NCBI RefSeq assembly: GCF_028714775.1
Contig: NZ_JAQTLS010000018.1
Location: 1-64,000 of the forward strand
DNA from: Thiothrix sp.
GTDB lineage: Bacteria > Pseudomonadota > Gammaproteobacteria > Thiotrichales > Thiotrichaceae
Length of the DNA stretch: 64,000 nucleotides
Direction of reading: 5' to 3'
The notes below the pieces were generated by a model. The model made no database searches, was not told the DNA's origin, and saw only the letters and a list, made by a program, of their open reading frames with translations. Position 1 is the stretch's first letter. Each line of letters begins with the position of its first letter. Shown piece after piece: positions 43,101 through 51,064 of this stretch. A program made the translations under genes and the position numbers.

Positions 43101-44206
43101 TGTTGGTGTCGCCCAACTTCCTGTACCGTTCCGAACTGGGCGAATTACAGGCGGATGGAACCTACAAGCTCACTCCGTATGAAGTTGCCAGCAGCTTATC
43201 GTACCTGTTCTGGGGTTCGATGCCGGATGATGCGCTGTTCCAAGCAGCCGACCAGAACGCACTGGATACGCCTGCTCAACGTATCAGCCATGCTTCGCGC
43301 CTGTTGGCAGCCTCTCGCAGCCGCCAGCAAGTGGGCAATTTCGTCGGGCAATGGTTGCTGAAAGCCAGCCCGTTCAGCCTGCCATCCAAGGATGCGACGG
43401 TTTACCCGGCCTATACCGATGCGGTGAAAGCGGCGCTGTCACAGGAGTTGATCAACTTCTTCAACTACGTGACGTTTGATTCCACCCAGTCGTTCCGTGA
43501 GCTGTATACGGCGGATTATGTGATTGCCAACAAGACGCTGGCGGACTTCTATCACCTGAGTGGGCCGACAGGCAGTGCGTTTGAGAAAACCCCGGTCACG
43601 GATGGCACACGCAGCGGTTTGCTGACGCTGGGTTCGGTGCTGGCACGCTATGCCAACAGTAATGAATCGCATCCATTCAAGCGCGGGCGTTTCTTCTTCG
43701 AGCGCATCCTGTGCCATGACTTGCCGGAGCCTGCCAACTTTGGTCTGGTGCAGCCGCCTGACCCTGACCCGAACATGACCACGCGGCAACGCTTTGATTT
43801 CCACAGCAAGGCGTTCCCGAGCTGCTATAGCTGCCACCAATACTTGGATGGCCCTGGCTTCGGCTTCGAGAATTATGATGGGGCAGGGCAATACCGCCAG
43901 ACTGAAAATGGCAATGTGATCAGTGCTAGCGCTATCCTGCGTGGCATGGAAACTTACACGCCGACCGAGGAGTTGACCTTCAACGACCTTAACCACCTAG
44001 GCCAGTTAGTGGCGGATAGCCCGACCGCAGCGCAATGCGTGGCGCGGCAATACTACCGCTATACCACCGGGCATCAGGAAACGGCGGCAGACCAGTGTGC
44101 GCTGGATAGCTACCTGCAAACCTACAAGGACAATGGCTACAACCTGCAAACCATGTTGCTCAGCATTGTCAATGCACCCAACTTTACTTCGCGTCGGGCG
44201 CAATAA
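40157..44206 (+). CDS. Exported CBM2x3 multi-haem PSCyt/PSD protein
   Basis: 1349 codons. I start at ATG 40157 (GAGGG about 9 bases upstream), not the TTG at 40139. Signal peptide to about residue 27. Three tandem family-2 carbohydrate-binding modules (about 30-128, 142-245, 257-357), each opening C-x-V-x-Y. Fn3 domain, then haem motifs CASCH (470-474), CVFCH (560-564), a glycine-rich linker, a second Fn3, CASCH (768-772). The C-terminal third follows the planctomycete order: DUF1587 (RLEYQNTVNDLFG), DUF1595 (FGKRTFRRPLTTAE), DUF1592 (LVSPNFLYRSELG), DUF1588 with CYSCH (1223-1227), DUF1585 (end). Coupled by spacing to the DUF1552 gene. Probably binds polysaccharide and moves electrons; substrate unknown. 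Confidence 0.85.
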   Translation: MKDRKVQYLLYCLLSVMLLFCSPSSWAATACQVSYKIPNQWGNGFTGDVTLTNLGDAWKNWTVTWDMPNGQKVTGLWNGNVTQTGAAVKVTNVSWNGSVAKNAAAKFGFNGSHTGTNNIPTNVSVNGVLCSGNAAPPKPPVVACDVKYSLVTEWDTGYTADVSIKNTGDVVSDWTVAWDMPDSQQVIGMWNGVYKQTFGRVDVTNAGWNRVVTAGSTLQFGFNGLHFGLNRVPGNISLNGVKCTGQVDPPPPPPPSCEVKYQIQTQWDTGFTGTVDIKNTGVPWNTWRTTWTMPTGQQVTSGWNAQISQTNDKVTAGNVDSNKIIRQNGSISFGFNASHTGLNIVPIDVAVNGTRCNGQADKLVLPPKAPTQLQGSLVDNSYVNLTWQDNSTDEANMVLERRENAGNWAVLATLAADTVTYQDKTLVIGSTYEYRVKAANTAGASAYTNTLSFKRQDRTDIRAAMLVNNCASCHGTDGYSSGPGIPSIAGLNKNYLVKTMKAYRSGERYSSVMGRVAKGYNDTQIERMSDYLSKLTFKAAKQTTTQALVNRGKAVHESNCVFCHAGTGNDPTLTGTRLDGQWSTYLHATLEDYNAGRSSNMPVEMANQMKNLKTLFGDDVLLALAQYYAADATAKAGGDTGGGNTGGGTGGGGSGGDPGVAPVAPTAMTATVVDNSKVNLSWKDNSNNETGFRVERRAAGASDADWASIAVLGSNTQAYTDTNVVMGVGYDYRVFVFNAVGSTASTVATASLSTALQYGQTQYQRQGCASCHGADGQGGFTKISLTKYSATDLANLTKIIHDTMPPGNPGACSGTCASTIASYITDVLTPAANGGTGGGGTTQACQGTPPAGIRSLRLLTRLEYQNTVNDLFGLNLNLVNSLPDENQVGGFDNNIAQNQVSSLRMDAYLTQAEKVAAQAVLNSWGKIVPCTQQDTACARQFIQTFGKRTFRRPLTTAEVDAFATNFNAVAFKDAVEKTVMAMLVSPNFLYRSELGELQADGTYKLTPYEVASSLSYLFWGSMPDDALFQAADQNALDTPAQRISHASRLLAASRSRQQVGNFVGQWLLKASPFSLPSKDATVYPAYTDAVKAALSQELINFFNYVTFDSTQSFRELYTADYVIANKTLADFYHLSGPTGSAFEKTPVTDGTRSGLLTLGSVLARYANSNESHPFKRGRFFFERILCHDLPEPANFGLVQPPDPDPNMTTRQRFDFHSKAFPSCYSCHQYLDGPGFGFENYDGAGQYRQTENGNVISASAILRGMETYTPTEELTFNDLNHLGQLVADSPTAAQCVARQYYRYTTGHQETAADQCALDSYLQTYKDNGYNLQTMLLSIVNAPNFTSRRAQ

Positions 44207-44218
44207 GGGGATCGTGAC

Positions 44219-45490
44219 ATGAATATCCATCAGGAACGCCGCAATTTCATGAAATGGGTCGCTGCTGCCGGGTTGGGCACAGCCGCACTGCCGTTTGCCA
44301 GCATGGCCTATGCCGGGGAAGCCCCGCGCCGCGCCATTTTCGTGTTTTTCCCTGACGGAATGCGCCCGGAAAACTGGCACGCTGTCGGCACAGGTACGAA
44401 TTTTACCCTGCCACGCATGACCGCGCCGTTGGAGCGGGTACGCCAGCATTGCGTGTTCCTCGGCGGGGTGGACATGAAAGGCCCCGGTTCCACCCATGAA
44501 GGCGGAACCCTGAAACTGCTGACCGGCGCGGATGGCATGTCATCTGACAAGGCAGTGTCGCTGGATTATCATCTGGCGCAGGCATTCAAAACCCAGACGG
44601 TGCGCCCGCACCTGAACCTCGTCATTGTGCCGACGTGGGGCGTTACCGCCATCACCTATGATTACAACGGTGTGCAAGTGTTGCCGGAACCGAATCCGCT
44701 GGCAGCGTTTGAGTCGCTGTTTGGTTCCAATGCGCAAAGCAATTTCCTCGCCCAGCGGCGGGTGAGTGTGTTGGATGCATCCCTTGCCGAACTGAATGCC
44801 CTGCGCAGCAAACTGGGGGCGGTGGAAAAGACCAAGCTGGATGCCCACGCCGAATCCATCCGTGAACTGGAGCAGCGTCTCAATGCTAACGCGGGGGCGT
44901 GTGCGCCGTGGAACTTCAACCCGACCGGCTTTACGGTTGATCCGAAGAAAAGCTATTGGCAGGGTGCTGAATACCGCGACCCGTACAAGATGGGAACCAT
45001 CAGCGACTTGCAGCGTGACATTGCCGTCCATGCGTTGGCTTGTGATTTGACCCGTGTTGTTACCCTGAAATGGTCGCAGGGGGTGAATGAAAACCTTGTG
45101 CCGGAATCGGGCAGTTCCATGACTTGCCACGGTGCATCCCATGCGGGCGGGGAAGATTTCATCAAGATCAAGGCGTGGTACACCGAACATCTGGCGCGGC
45201 TGGTGGAACAGCTTGCCAGTGTGCCGGAAGGCAATGGCACGTTGCTGGACAACACCGTCATCTTCGTCGGCAGTGACCTTTCCAACGGTGGCTGGCATAA
45301 CCACACCGACATGCCGTTCATCCTTGCCGGTGGTCATGCGGCTGGCATCAGCGGTGGGCGCAGCCTGAAGTTCAGTGGCACGCCACACAACAAGATTCTG
45401 GTGTCCATCGCCCAGTTCATGGGGCTGAACATCAACAGTTTCGGTAATCAAGACAGCACTCCAGGGCCATTGCCCGGACTGTTGGGTTAA
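44219..45490 (+). CDS. Tat-exported DUF1552 protein
   Basis: 423 codons, 12 bases after the CBM2-cytochrome gene. The signal carries RRNFMKWV (twin-arginine type). The rest matches DUF1552, an alkaline-phosphatase-like family (FVFFPDGMRP, LGGVDMKGPGSTHEGG, and the conserved SMTCHGASHAGG and GSDLSNGGWHNHTDMPFILAGG). DUF1552 genes commonly follow DUF1592 genes, so the two form a unit. The enzyme activity is unknown; the family may hydrolyse phosphate or sulfate esters, but the usual metal-site residues are not clearly conserved here. Confidence 0.88.
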   Translation: MNIHQERRNFMKWVAAAGLGTAALPFASMAYAGEAPRRAIFVFFPDGMRPENWHAVGTGTNFTLPRMTAPLERVRQHCVFLGGVDMKGPGSTHEGGTLKLLTGADGMSSDKAVSLDYHLAQAFKTQTVRPHLNLVIVPTWGVTAITYDYNGVQVLPEPNPLAAFESLFGSNAQSNFLAQRRVSVLDASLAELNALRSKLGAVEKTKLDAHAESIRELEQRLNANAGACAPWNFNPTGFTVDPKKSYWQGAEYRDPYKMGTISDLQRDIAVHALACDLTRVVTLKWSQGVNENLVPESGSSMTCHGASHAGGEDFIKIKAWYTEHLARLVEQLASVPEGNGTLLDNTVIFVGSDLSNGGWHNHTDMPFILAGGHAAGISGGRSLKFSGTPHNKILVSIAQFMGLNINSFGNQDSTPGPLPGLLG

Positions 45491-45502
45491 GAGGGGCAGA
45501 CC

Positions 45503-46813
45503 ATGATGGACATGCACAATATTCGCCGTCGTACATTTCTGAAAACCCTCGCCGCAGGCACTGCCGCCAGTGTCTTAGGATTCCCCGCTATCGTTGGCGC
45601 TGCCAGCCAGCGCGTGGTCGTGATCGGTGGTGGTACGGGCGGGGCAACGGTTGCCAAATACCTGCGCCGCCTCGACAGTAATTTGGATGTGACCCTGATT
45701 GAAAAAAGTGCGATTTACACTACCTGTTACATGAGCAATGAAGTGTTGAACGGCGAACGCACGCTGGAATCGCTGCAATTCAATTACGATGGTTTGAAAG
45801 CGCACGGCGTGAAAGTTGTGGTCGACGAAGTGACAGGCATCGACTACAACGGCAAGTTGGTATTGACCAAGGGCGGGATCAGTTACCCCTATGACCGTTG
45901 CGTGCTGTCGCCGGGAATTGATTTTAAATACGACGCGATTGCGGGTTTCAGTGAAGCGGCTATCGACACCGTTCCCCATGCGTGGAAAGCGGGGCCGCAA
46001 ACCCTCGTGCTACGCGACCAACTGAAAGCCATGCAAAACGGTGGCACGGTGGTGATTGCCGCACCGCCCAACCCTTACCGCTGCCCGCCCGCGCCGTATG
46101 AACGTGCCAGCCAGATTGCCTATTACCTGAAAAAGAATAAGCCGAATTCCAAGGTCATTATCCTTGACCCGAAAACCAGCTTTACCAAACAGGCGCTGTT
46201 TGAACAGGCGTGGACGGAGCTTTACGGTTACAAAACTGACAATGCCATGATTGAATGGTGGGCGGGTGACACCAAAGCTGCGGGCGTGGTGGAAGTCGAT
46301 GTGGCTTCCAAAACCGCCATTACCCAGTTCGGCGACCGGGTGCAGGGCGCGGTGCTGAATGTGATTCCGCCGCAGAAAGCAGGCAAGTTGGCATTCGACG
46401 CGGATTTGGTGGATAGCACGGGCTGGTGTCCGGTCAACAAGCTGACATTTGAATCCACCCGCCATGCCAATGTGCATGTGATTGGCGATGCGTGCATGGC
46501 GGATTCTTTACCCAAGTCCGGTTTTGCGGCGAATTCGGAAGGTAAAGTCTGCGCTGCTGCCATTTACGCGCTGCTCAATGGGCAGGAAGTGGAAAGCCCG
46601 TCGTTCTCCAACGGTTGTTACAGTCTGGTCGGCAAGGATTACGCAATTTCCGTCGTGGGCGTGTATCGCCTGTCGGATGACGGCAAAATCGTCGAAGGTA
46701 TTCCGGGCAGTGGCGGTACGTCATCGCTGACCGCTACGGCGCAAGACCGCTTGTTTGATGCCAGTTATGCGTACAGTTGGTATAACAATTTTACCCAAGA
46801 TGTCTTCAACTGA
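45503..46813 (+). CDS. fccB: Flavocytochrome c sulfide dehydrogenase-type flavoprotein (FccB)
   Basis: 436 codons, Tat signal RRRTFLKTL. An N-terminal FAD-binding fold (VVVIGGGTGGATVAKYL, 38-54), CPPAPYER at 194-201 and NGCYSLVGKDY at 370-380 match the FCSD flavoprotein, including C194 and C372, equivalent to the redox disulfide pair of the family. The C-terminal FCSD flavin-binding region is present. The enzyme oxidises sulfide and passes electrons to a c-type cytochrome subunit, but no fccA-type cytochrome lies beside it. The multi-haem protein two genes upstream is a possible partner by location only. Confidence 0.9.
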   Translation: MMDMHNIRRRTFLKTLAAGTAASVLGFPAIVGAASQRVVVIGGGTGGATVAKYLRRLDSNLDVTLIEKSAIYTTCYMSNEVLNGERTLESLQFNYDGLKAHGVKVVVDEVTGIDYNGKLVLTKGGISYPYDRCVLSPGIDFKYDAIAGFSEAAIDTVPHAWKAGPQTLVLRDQLKAMQNGGTVVIAAPPNPYRCPPAPYERASQIAYYLKKNKPNSKVIILDPKTSFTKQALFEQAWTELYGYKTDNAMIEWWAGDTKAAGVVEVDVASKTAITQFGDRVQGAVLNVIPPQKAGKLAFDADLVDSTGWCPVNKLTFESTRHANVHVIGDACMADSLPKSGFAANSEGKVCAAAIYALLNGQEVESPSFSNGCYSLVGKDYAISVVGVYRLSDDGKIVEGIPGSGGTSSLTATAQDRLFDASYAYSWYNNFTQDVFN

Positions 46814-47900
46814 CGGCACTGCTTTGCTGGGGCAGCGGTAGGGTAATCTCTACCCGCAGCCCCTGTTCTGCCCGGTTGCTGGCGCGGATCGTGCCACCGT
46901 GGCTTTCAATCGCCCGCCGCGCAATTGCCAACCCCAAGCCATAACCGTTGCGGCTGTTGCTGCCCGTGCTGCTGCGTTGGAATGGCTCGAAAATATTCTG
47001 CAATTCCGCTTCCGGCACACCCGGCCCTTGGTCATCCACGGTGATATGCAGGTTGGATGAGCTTGCGTCCCGGTAAACGCCCAGTGTCACCAGCGTATCC
47101 GGCGCAGTATGGTGGATGGCATTGCGCACCACATTTTCCACCGCCCGGTAGAGCAATTCACCACGCCCTTGAATGACCGGGGAATCTTCCAAGTCGCACT
47201 GGAACGATACCCGCCGTGAGAGCGAATTGGCTTCAAACCGCGCATCGTCAATCACGGTATCCAGCAATTCCAGAATGTCGATGTATTCGTCCATCGGTTG
47301 CGGCACGCCGGATTCAAGGCGCGAAAGGGTCAGCACTTCCCCCACCAGTTTGTCCAAACGTCCGGCTTCGTGTTCGATGCGCTCAAGGCTGCTGGCGATC
47401 TTTTCCGGTTGCTGGCGGGCAAGGCCGATACTGACTTGCAGGCGGGCGAGGGGGGAACGCAGTTCGTGTGATACGTCGTGCAGCAAGCGTCGTTGTGATG
47501 ACATTAGGCTTTGTAATTGCGTTGCCATGTCGTCGAAATCGTGTCCAAGGTCAGCTAATTCATCGCGCCGCGAACCCATTTCTGGGGCAACCCGCCGGGT
47601 CAGGTCGCCATTTGCGAGTGCGCGGAAGGCTCCACGTAGCGAACGGATCGGATGGGCGAAATACCACGCCAGTAAAAAGCTGGAAACGAAACTGGCAATC
47701 ATGCCAGCGGCAAATAGCGCGAAGGGGAAATGACGCGGGGGATGATGGTTTGCTGCATTGGGCGGCGGGGGCGGGGGATGGTCGCTAAAGGGGGTGTCTG
47801 TGCGTTGGTGCTGCCACCACACCGCGATGCCGGATGCAGTGCCAGCAACTAGCAGGGTGAGCCAGAAGGTGAAGAATATTTTCCAGAATAGCCTGCCCAT
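46806..47900 (-). CDS. cpxA: CpxA-like sensor histidine kinase
   Basis: 364 codons. Two spans (about 9-29 and 59-80), a HAMP domain, the phospho-acceptor H145 in HDVSHELRSP, and the ATPase domain with NAIHH and GPGVPE and GLGLAIA. The periplasmic loop is only about 30 residues and rich in histidine and proline (HPPPPPPNAANHHPPRH), far shorter than the sensor domain of E. coli CpxA. The gene follows the response regulator, with the stop overlapping fccB by 8 bases. Confidence 0.85.
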   Translation of the reverse strand: MGRLFWKIFFTFWLTLLVAGTASGIAVWWQHQRTDTPFSDHPPPPPPNAANHHPPRHFPFALFAAGMIASFVSSFLLAWYFAHPIRSLRGAFRALANGDLTRRVAPEMGSRRDELADLGHDFDDMATQLQSLMSSQRRLLHDVSHELRSPLARLQVSIGLARQQPEKIASSLERIEHEAGRLDKLVGEVLTLSRLESGVPQPMDEYIDILELLDTVIDDARFEANSLSRRVSFQCDLEDSPVIQGRGELLYRAVENVVRNAIHHTAPDTLVTLGVYRDASSSNLHITVDDQGPGVPEAELQNIFEPFQRSSTGSNSRNGYGLGLAIARRAIESHGGTIRASNRAEQGLRVEITLPLPQQSSAVS

Positions 47901-47903
47901 TGC

Positions 47904-48590
47904 TTACTCCCGCACCAGTTGGTAGCCAACGCCGCGCACGGTTTGGATGCAGGAATGCCCATCCGGTAGCTGCCCCAGTTTGTGGCGGATGCTGCTCATG
48001 TGGACATCAATGCTGCGGTCGTAACGGGTCAGCGGTCGCCCCAATCCGTGGGTGGATAAATCCGCTTTACTGACGGTTTGCCCTGCCTGTTGTGCGAGCA
48101 CTTCCAGTAAGTTGAATTCGGTGCTGGTGAGGTCAAGCGTTTGCCCGTTGAGTGCGGCGTGGCGTTTTTCAGGCCACAGGGTTAATGCGCCGATTTGCAA
48201 GGGATCGTGGCTGGAAATAAGGCTTTCCGGGCGGGCGCGGCGCAAAATGGCACGGATACGCGCTACCAGTTCGCGGGGCATACAGGGTTTCGGCACGTAA
48301 TCATCCGCTCCGAGTTCCAGACCGATGATACGGTCAATATCATCGCCGCGTGCGGTCAGCATCAATACTGGCATTTGGCTGTGCATACGGATGCGGCTGA
48401 GTGCTTCGATCCCGGTCATGCCGGGCATCATCACGTCCATCACTGCCAGCGCGTAATCTCCGTGCAGGGCTTCGCGCACCGCAGATTCGCCATCGTTGAC
48501 GGCGGTGATGCTGAAGCCTTCGCGCTCCAGATAGTCTTTCAGCATGGTGGTCAGGTCGACATCATCATCGACCAATAAGAGTTTGCTCAT
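47904..48590 (-). CDS. cpxR: CpxR-like OmpR-family response regulator
   Basis: 228 codons. Receiver domain with D52 (AVMDVMMPG) as the phosphorylation site, then a winged HTH. It pairs with the kinase gene (gap 3 bases). CpxR-type DNA boxes lie in the divergent promoter to a Spy/CpxP-like gene. Confidence 0.92.
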   Translation of the reverse strand: MSKLLLVDDDVDLTTMLKDYLEREGFSITAVNDGESAVREALHGDYALAVMDVMMPGMTGIEALSRIRMHSQMPVLMLTARGDDIDRIIGLELGADDYVPKPCMPRELVARIRAILRRARPESLISSHDPLQIGALTLWPEKRHAALNGQTLDLTSTEFNLLEVLAQQAGQTVSKADLSTHGLGRPLTRYDRSIDVHMSSIRHKLGQLPDGHSCIQTVRGVGYQLVRE

Positions 48591-48657
48591 GGCGGCTTGC
48601 CTTTGCAGCGTTTATATAAGAAGGATAATACGGGGATTGTGGAAAAAAGCAGGGTGT

Positions 48658-48693
48658 TTTACATCCCTTTACATTCCATTTACCCATTTTTAC
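48658..48693 (-). promoter_or_regulatory. CpxR binding boxes
   Basis: TTTAC occurs four times, at 48658, 48668, 48679 and 48689, with 5-, 6- and 5-base spacers. Read on the minus strand this is GTAAA-N5-GTAAA, the CpxR consensus, twice. The 10-11 bp spacing puts all half-sites on the same helical face. They lie between the cpxR-like gene and the divergent CpxP/Spy-like gene. TACAAT at 48721 is a candidate -10. Confidence 0.75.
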
Positions 48694-48743
48694 AGTCCAT
48701 CGGTGGATACTTGTAGGCTCTACAATAAGATGAGGCTATCAAG

Positions 48744-49397
48744 ATGAAAAAATTACTGATCATGACGTTGCTGGCAAGTTCTCTCGTTGGCTGCAATGGT
48801 GCGGGGGCAGCGCCAGACGGTGTATCCGGCGCGTCGGCTGTCAGGCCATCCCACGAGGGAGGTCGCCATACGGAACGTTTACAAACCGAACTGGGGTTAT
48901 CGGCGGAACAAGCCAGCCAAATCGACGCGATTGAACAATCCCAACGTGGGCAGATGGATGCTATGCACGCGGATTTCCAAGCACGCATCAAAGCGGTGTT
49001 AACGCCCGAACAAGCCGCCAAGTTTGAGCAAATGCGTCCGCAACGCCCAGACGGTCAACGGCACGAAGGGCATCGCCCGCCACCGATGGGCATGGGCAAT
49101 CCACCGGATAACATGCAGCAAGGCAGGGGGCAAGCGCTGATGGGGGGTATGGCAAGCCGGATGCAGGCCGACCTTGGCCTGAGTGCTGAACAAGTCAGCC
49201 AAATTGATAGCATCCAGCAAGAACAGCGCCGCCAAATGGATGCCCTGCACAGTGACAGCCAAGCCCAGATCAAACAAGTGCTGACCCCAGAACAGGCGGC
49301 AAAGTTTGAGCAAATGGAATCACAACACCGACGCGGTGGGCGTGGCGGTTTTGACGGGCAACGCCCTCCGCAGCGTTATTCGGATGGGGTCGCGTAA
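48744..49397 (+). CDS. Spy/CpxP-like LTxxQ lipoprotein, tandem
   Basis: 217 codons. A lipoprotein signal ends in LVGC (C17). Two similar halves each carry the LSAEQ motif and VLTPEQAAKFEQM, separated by a proline- and glycine-rich linker. Spy and CpxP bind misfolded proteins in the periplasm, and the CpxR boxes next to it make it a likely Cpx-regulated chaperone. A lipoprotein anchor and a tandem form are unusual for the family. Confidence 0.82.
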   Translation: MKKLLIMTLLASSLVGCNGAGAAPDGVSGASAVRPSHEGGRHTERLQTELGLSAEQASQIDAIEQSQRGQMDAMHADFQARIKAVLTPEQAAKFEQMRPQRPDGQRHEGHRPPPMGMGNPPDNMQQGRGQALMGGMASRMQADLGLSAEQVSQIDSIQQEQRRQMDALHSDSQAQIKQVLTPEQAAKFEQMESQHRRGGRGGFDGQRPPQRYSDGVA

Positions 49398-50440
49398 ACC
49401 TTGCGCCAGAGTTCGCCTAACGCGGTTTCCCGATAGATGGGGTAATCGCGGTACTGCCCGAACGCCCATGCCGAATCGGGTGCAAACAAGGCCAAGCCGC
49501 ATAAGTCCGTGCTGGCTTGGCTGTTGCGGTGTGCCAGCGCTACGATGAGCCGCTGTTGCAGCCACGTTTTGAAAGGTTCAAGTGCTTGCAAGTCGCCGCC
49601 GTTTTGCTGGAAAGTTGCTTCCAGCCATGCCAATAAATCGTAATTGCATTCATTGCCGTGCCGAAAGCAGGGTTCGATACCTGTCGCGGGTAGCGGGGTT
49701 TTGCCATCCCGCAGCAGTTCTGCAACCACGGGAGCAAGCGCGTTGGGCAATTCGTCCAGTATTGCGCCATCCACACACACGTAAAGGCTGAAATCCGTAT
49801 CGTTTGCCATGATCTGGCGGGCAAGTTCTAGCCCGGTGGCGATTTTGTTGGCGGCGAGCCATCGCAAGGTGGCGGCGTAGTAAGTGTTGGGTGCGCCTAC
49901 TTTCAGCGGGGAAGCCATGATCGTGGCGGCAGTTCCCTGGAAATTGTAGAGGTTTTCGACAGTACCCCGTCCGCATTGCTGCAAAAACAGCAGTTCAAGT
50001 TTGCCTTCCGTCGCGGCACAAAACTGCCTGATGACCGATCCGCTCAATTGGGCGCTGAGCCAGTGCTTCGTTTCACCTTGTCCGGGTGATTCGTCGAGGC
50101 ACATTTCATCCAGATTGCCACCATGATCAAGAAAGCAGAGGGCGTAATGCCGTGCAGGGTAGTGTTCCGCCACCCACGAGAGGTAGTCGCCCAATACGCT
50201 TTCAGAGGCGCTGTTGTCGGTTGTGAGCAGCGCGGTTTCGTGTGCTTCGGCGCTCAGGGTATGGCGTTTCAAACCCGTTGTCGCTTTATCATCCTGCAAC
50301 ACTGTCACCAGCAAGTCGCTGTTTTTCACCCCGCATTCCAACGCTGACAGGATGGTGGGCGCGTGGGGCGCAAGGTCATTGTCGTAAGACATGTAGTACA
50401 CGAGTACCCAGTCGCGGGTCGGCGGTGTTGGTGCGGGCAT
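49376..50440 (-). CDS. Clostripain-family (C11) cysteine peptidase
   Basis: 354 codons. The C11 signature is clear: WVLVYYMSYDNDL near the start, catalytic H106 in LDHGGN, catalytic C156 in LQQCGRGTVENLY. No signal peptide is seen. C11 peptidases cut after arginine or lysine and often self-process. The 3' end overlaps the Spy-like gene by 22 bases. Confidence 0.85.
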   Translation of the reverse strand: MPAPTPPTRDWVLVYYMSYDNDLAPHAPTILSALECGVKNSDLLVTVLQDDKATTGLKRHTLSAEAHETALLTTDNSASESVLGDYLSWVAEHYPARHYALCFLDHGGNLDEMCLDESPGQGETKHWLSAQLSGSVIRQFCAATEGKLELLFLQQCGRGTVENLYNFQGTAATIMASPLKVGAPNTYYAATLRWLAANKIATGLELARQIMANDTDFSLYVCVDGAILDELPNALAPVVAELLRDGKTPLPATGIEPCFRHGNECNYDLLAWLEATFQQNGGDLQALEPFKTWLQQRLIVALAHRNSQASTDLCGLALFAPDSAWAFGQYRDYPIYRETALGELWRKVYATPSE

Positions 50441-50540
50441 TGGTGTTACCAGTTGGAAAGGGCGTGTTTGGAGTGTAGCAGGTGGGGGTGGGGCATAAGT
50501 ATCTATACAATTTTGTGGGCTATATTCACTGTCTCACTCC

Positions 50541-51064
50541 GAACTTCCCCCCATCCCCAACCCTTCCCCCGCAAGGGGTGAAGGGGGCAAGAAGTGCTGT
50601 CTATCGGTGAATGTTGCATGACAGGGCGGGGTTGCTGACACTGACGGGATGGACAAACAACACAACAAGATTCATCGCGATCTTGCCCGAAACCTGCGCA
50701 AGAACATGACGACACCAGAACAGCGGTTATGGGAAGTTTTGAGAAAACGTCGACTCGATGGCTACCGTTTTCGCCGTCAAACGCCACTGGGACGTTACAT
50801 CACTGATTTTGTTTGCCTAGAAGCGCGGCTAGTGATTGAGCTGGATGGCAATCATCATCTTGAACAGCAAGATTACGACAGCGAACGCGACAACTGGATG
50901 CGGCAGCAACAATTCAGAGTGCTACGCTTTTGGAATGATGAAATTCTGAATTATCAGGAAGCCGTTTTACAACAAATTCGTCATGCCTTACACAGCCAGT
51001 TCCGGCATGTCTTAGCCCCTTCACCCCTTGCGGGGGAAGGGGTTGGGGATGGGGGGGAGTTCGG
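50541..51064. mobile_element. DUF559 unit enclosed by long inverted repeats
   Basis: A roughly 47-bp C-rich sequence at 50541-50587 and its near-perfect reverse complement at 51017-51064 face each other around the DUF559 domain gene. Both contain CCCCCGCAAGGGGTGAAG, itself a partial hairpin. The compact layout (one gene, terminal inverted repeats of about 47 bp, total about 520 bp) resembles a minimal mobile or REP-type unit. Confidence 0.55.

Noticed and set aside
44540-45517. A 325-codon minus-strand frame opposite the DUF1552 gene
   Set aside because: Antisense shadow of a gene with a Tat signal and clear family match.
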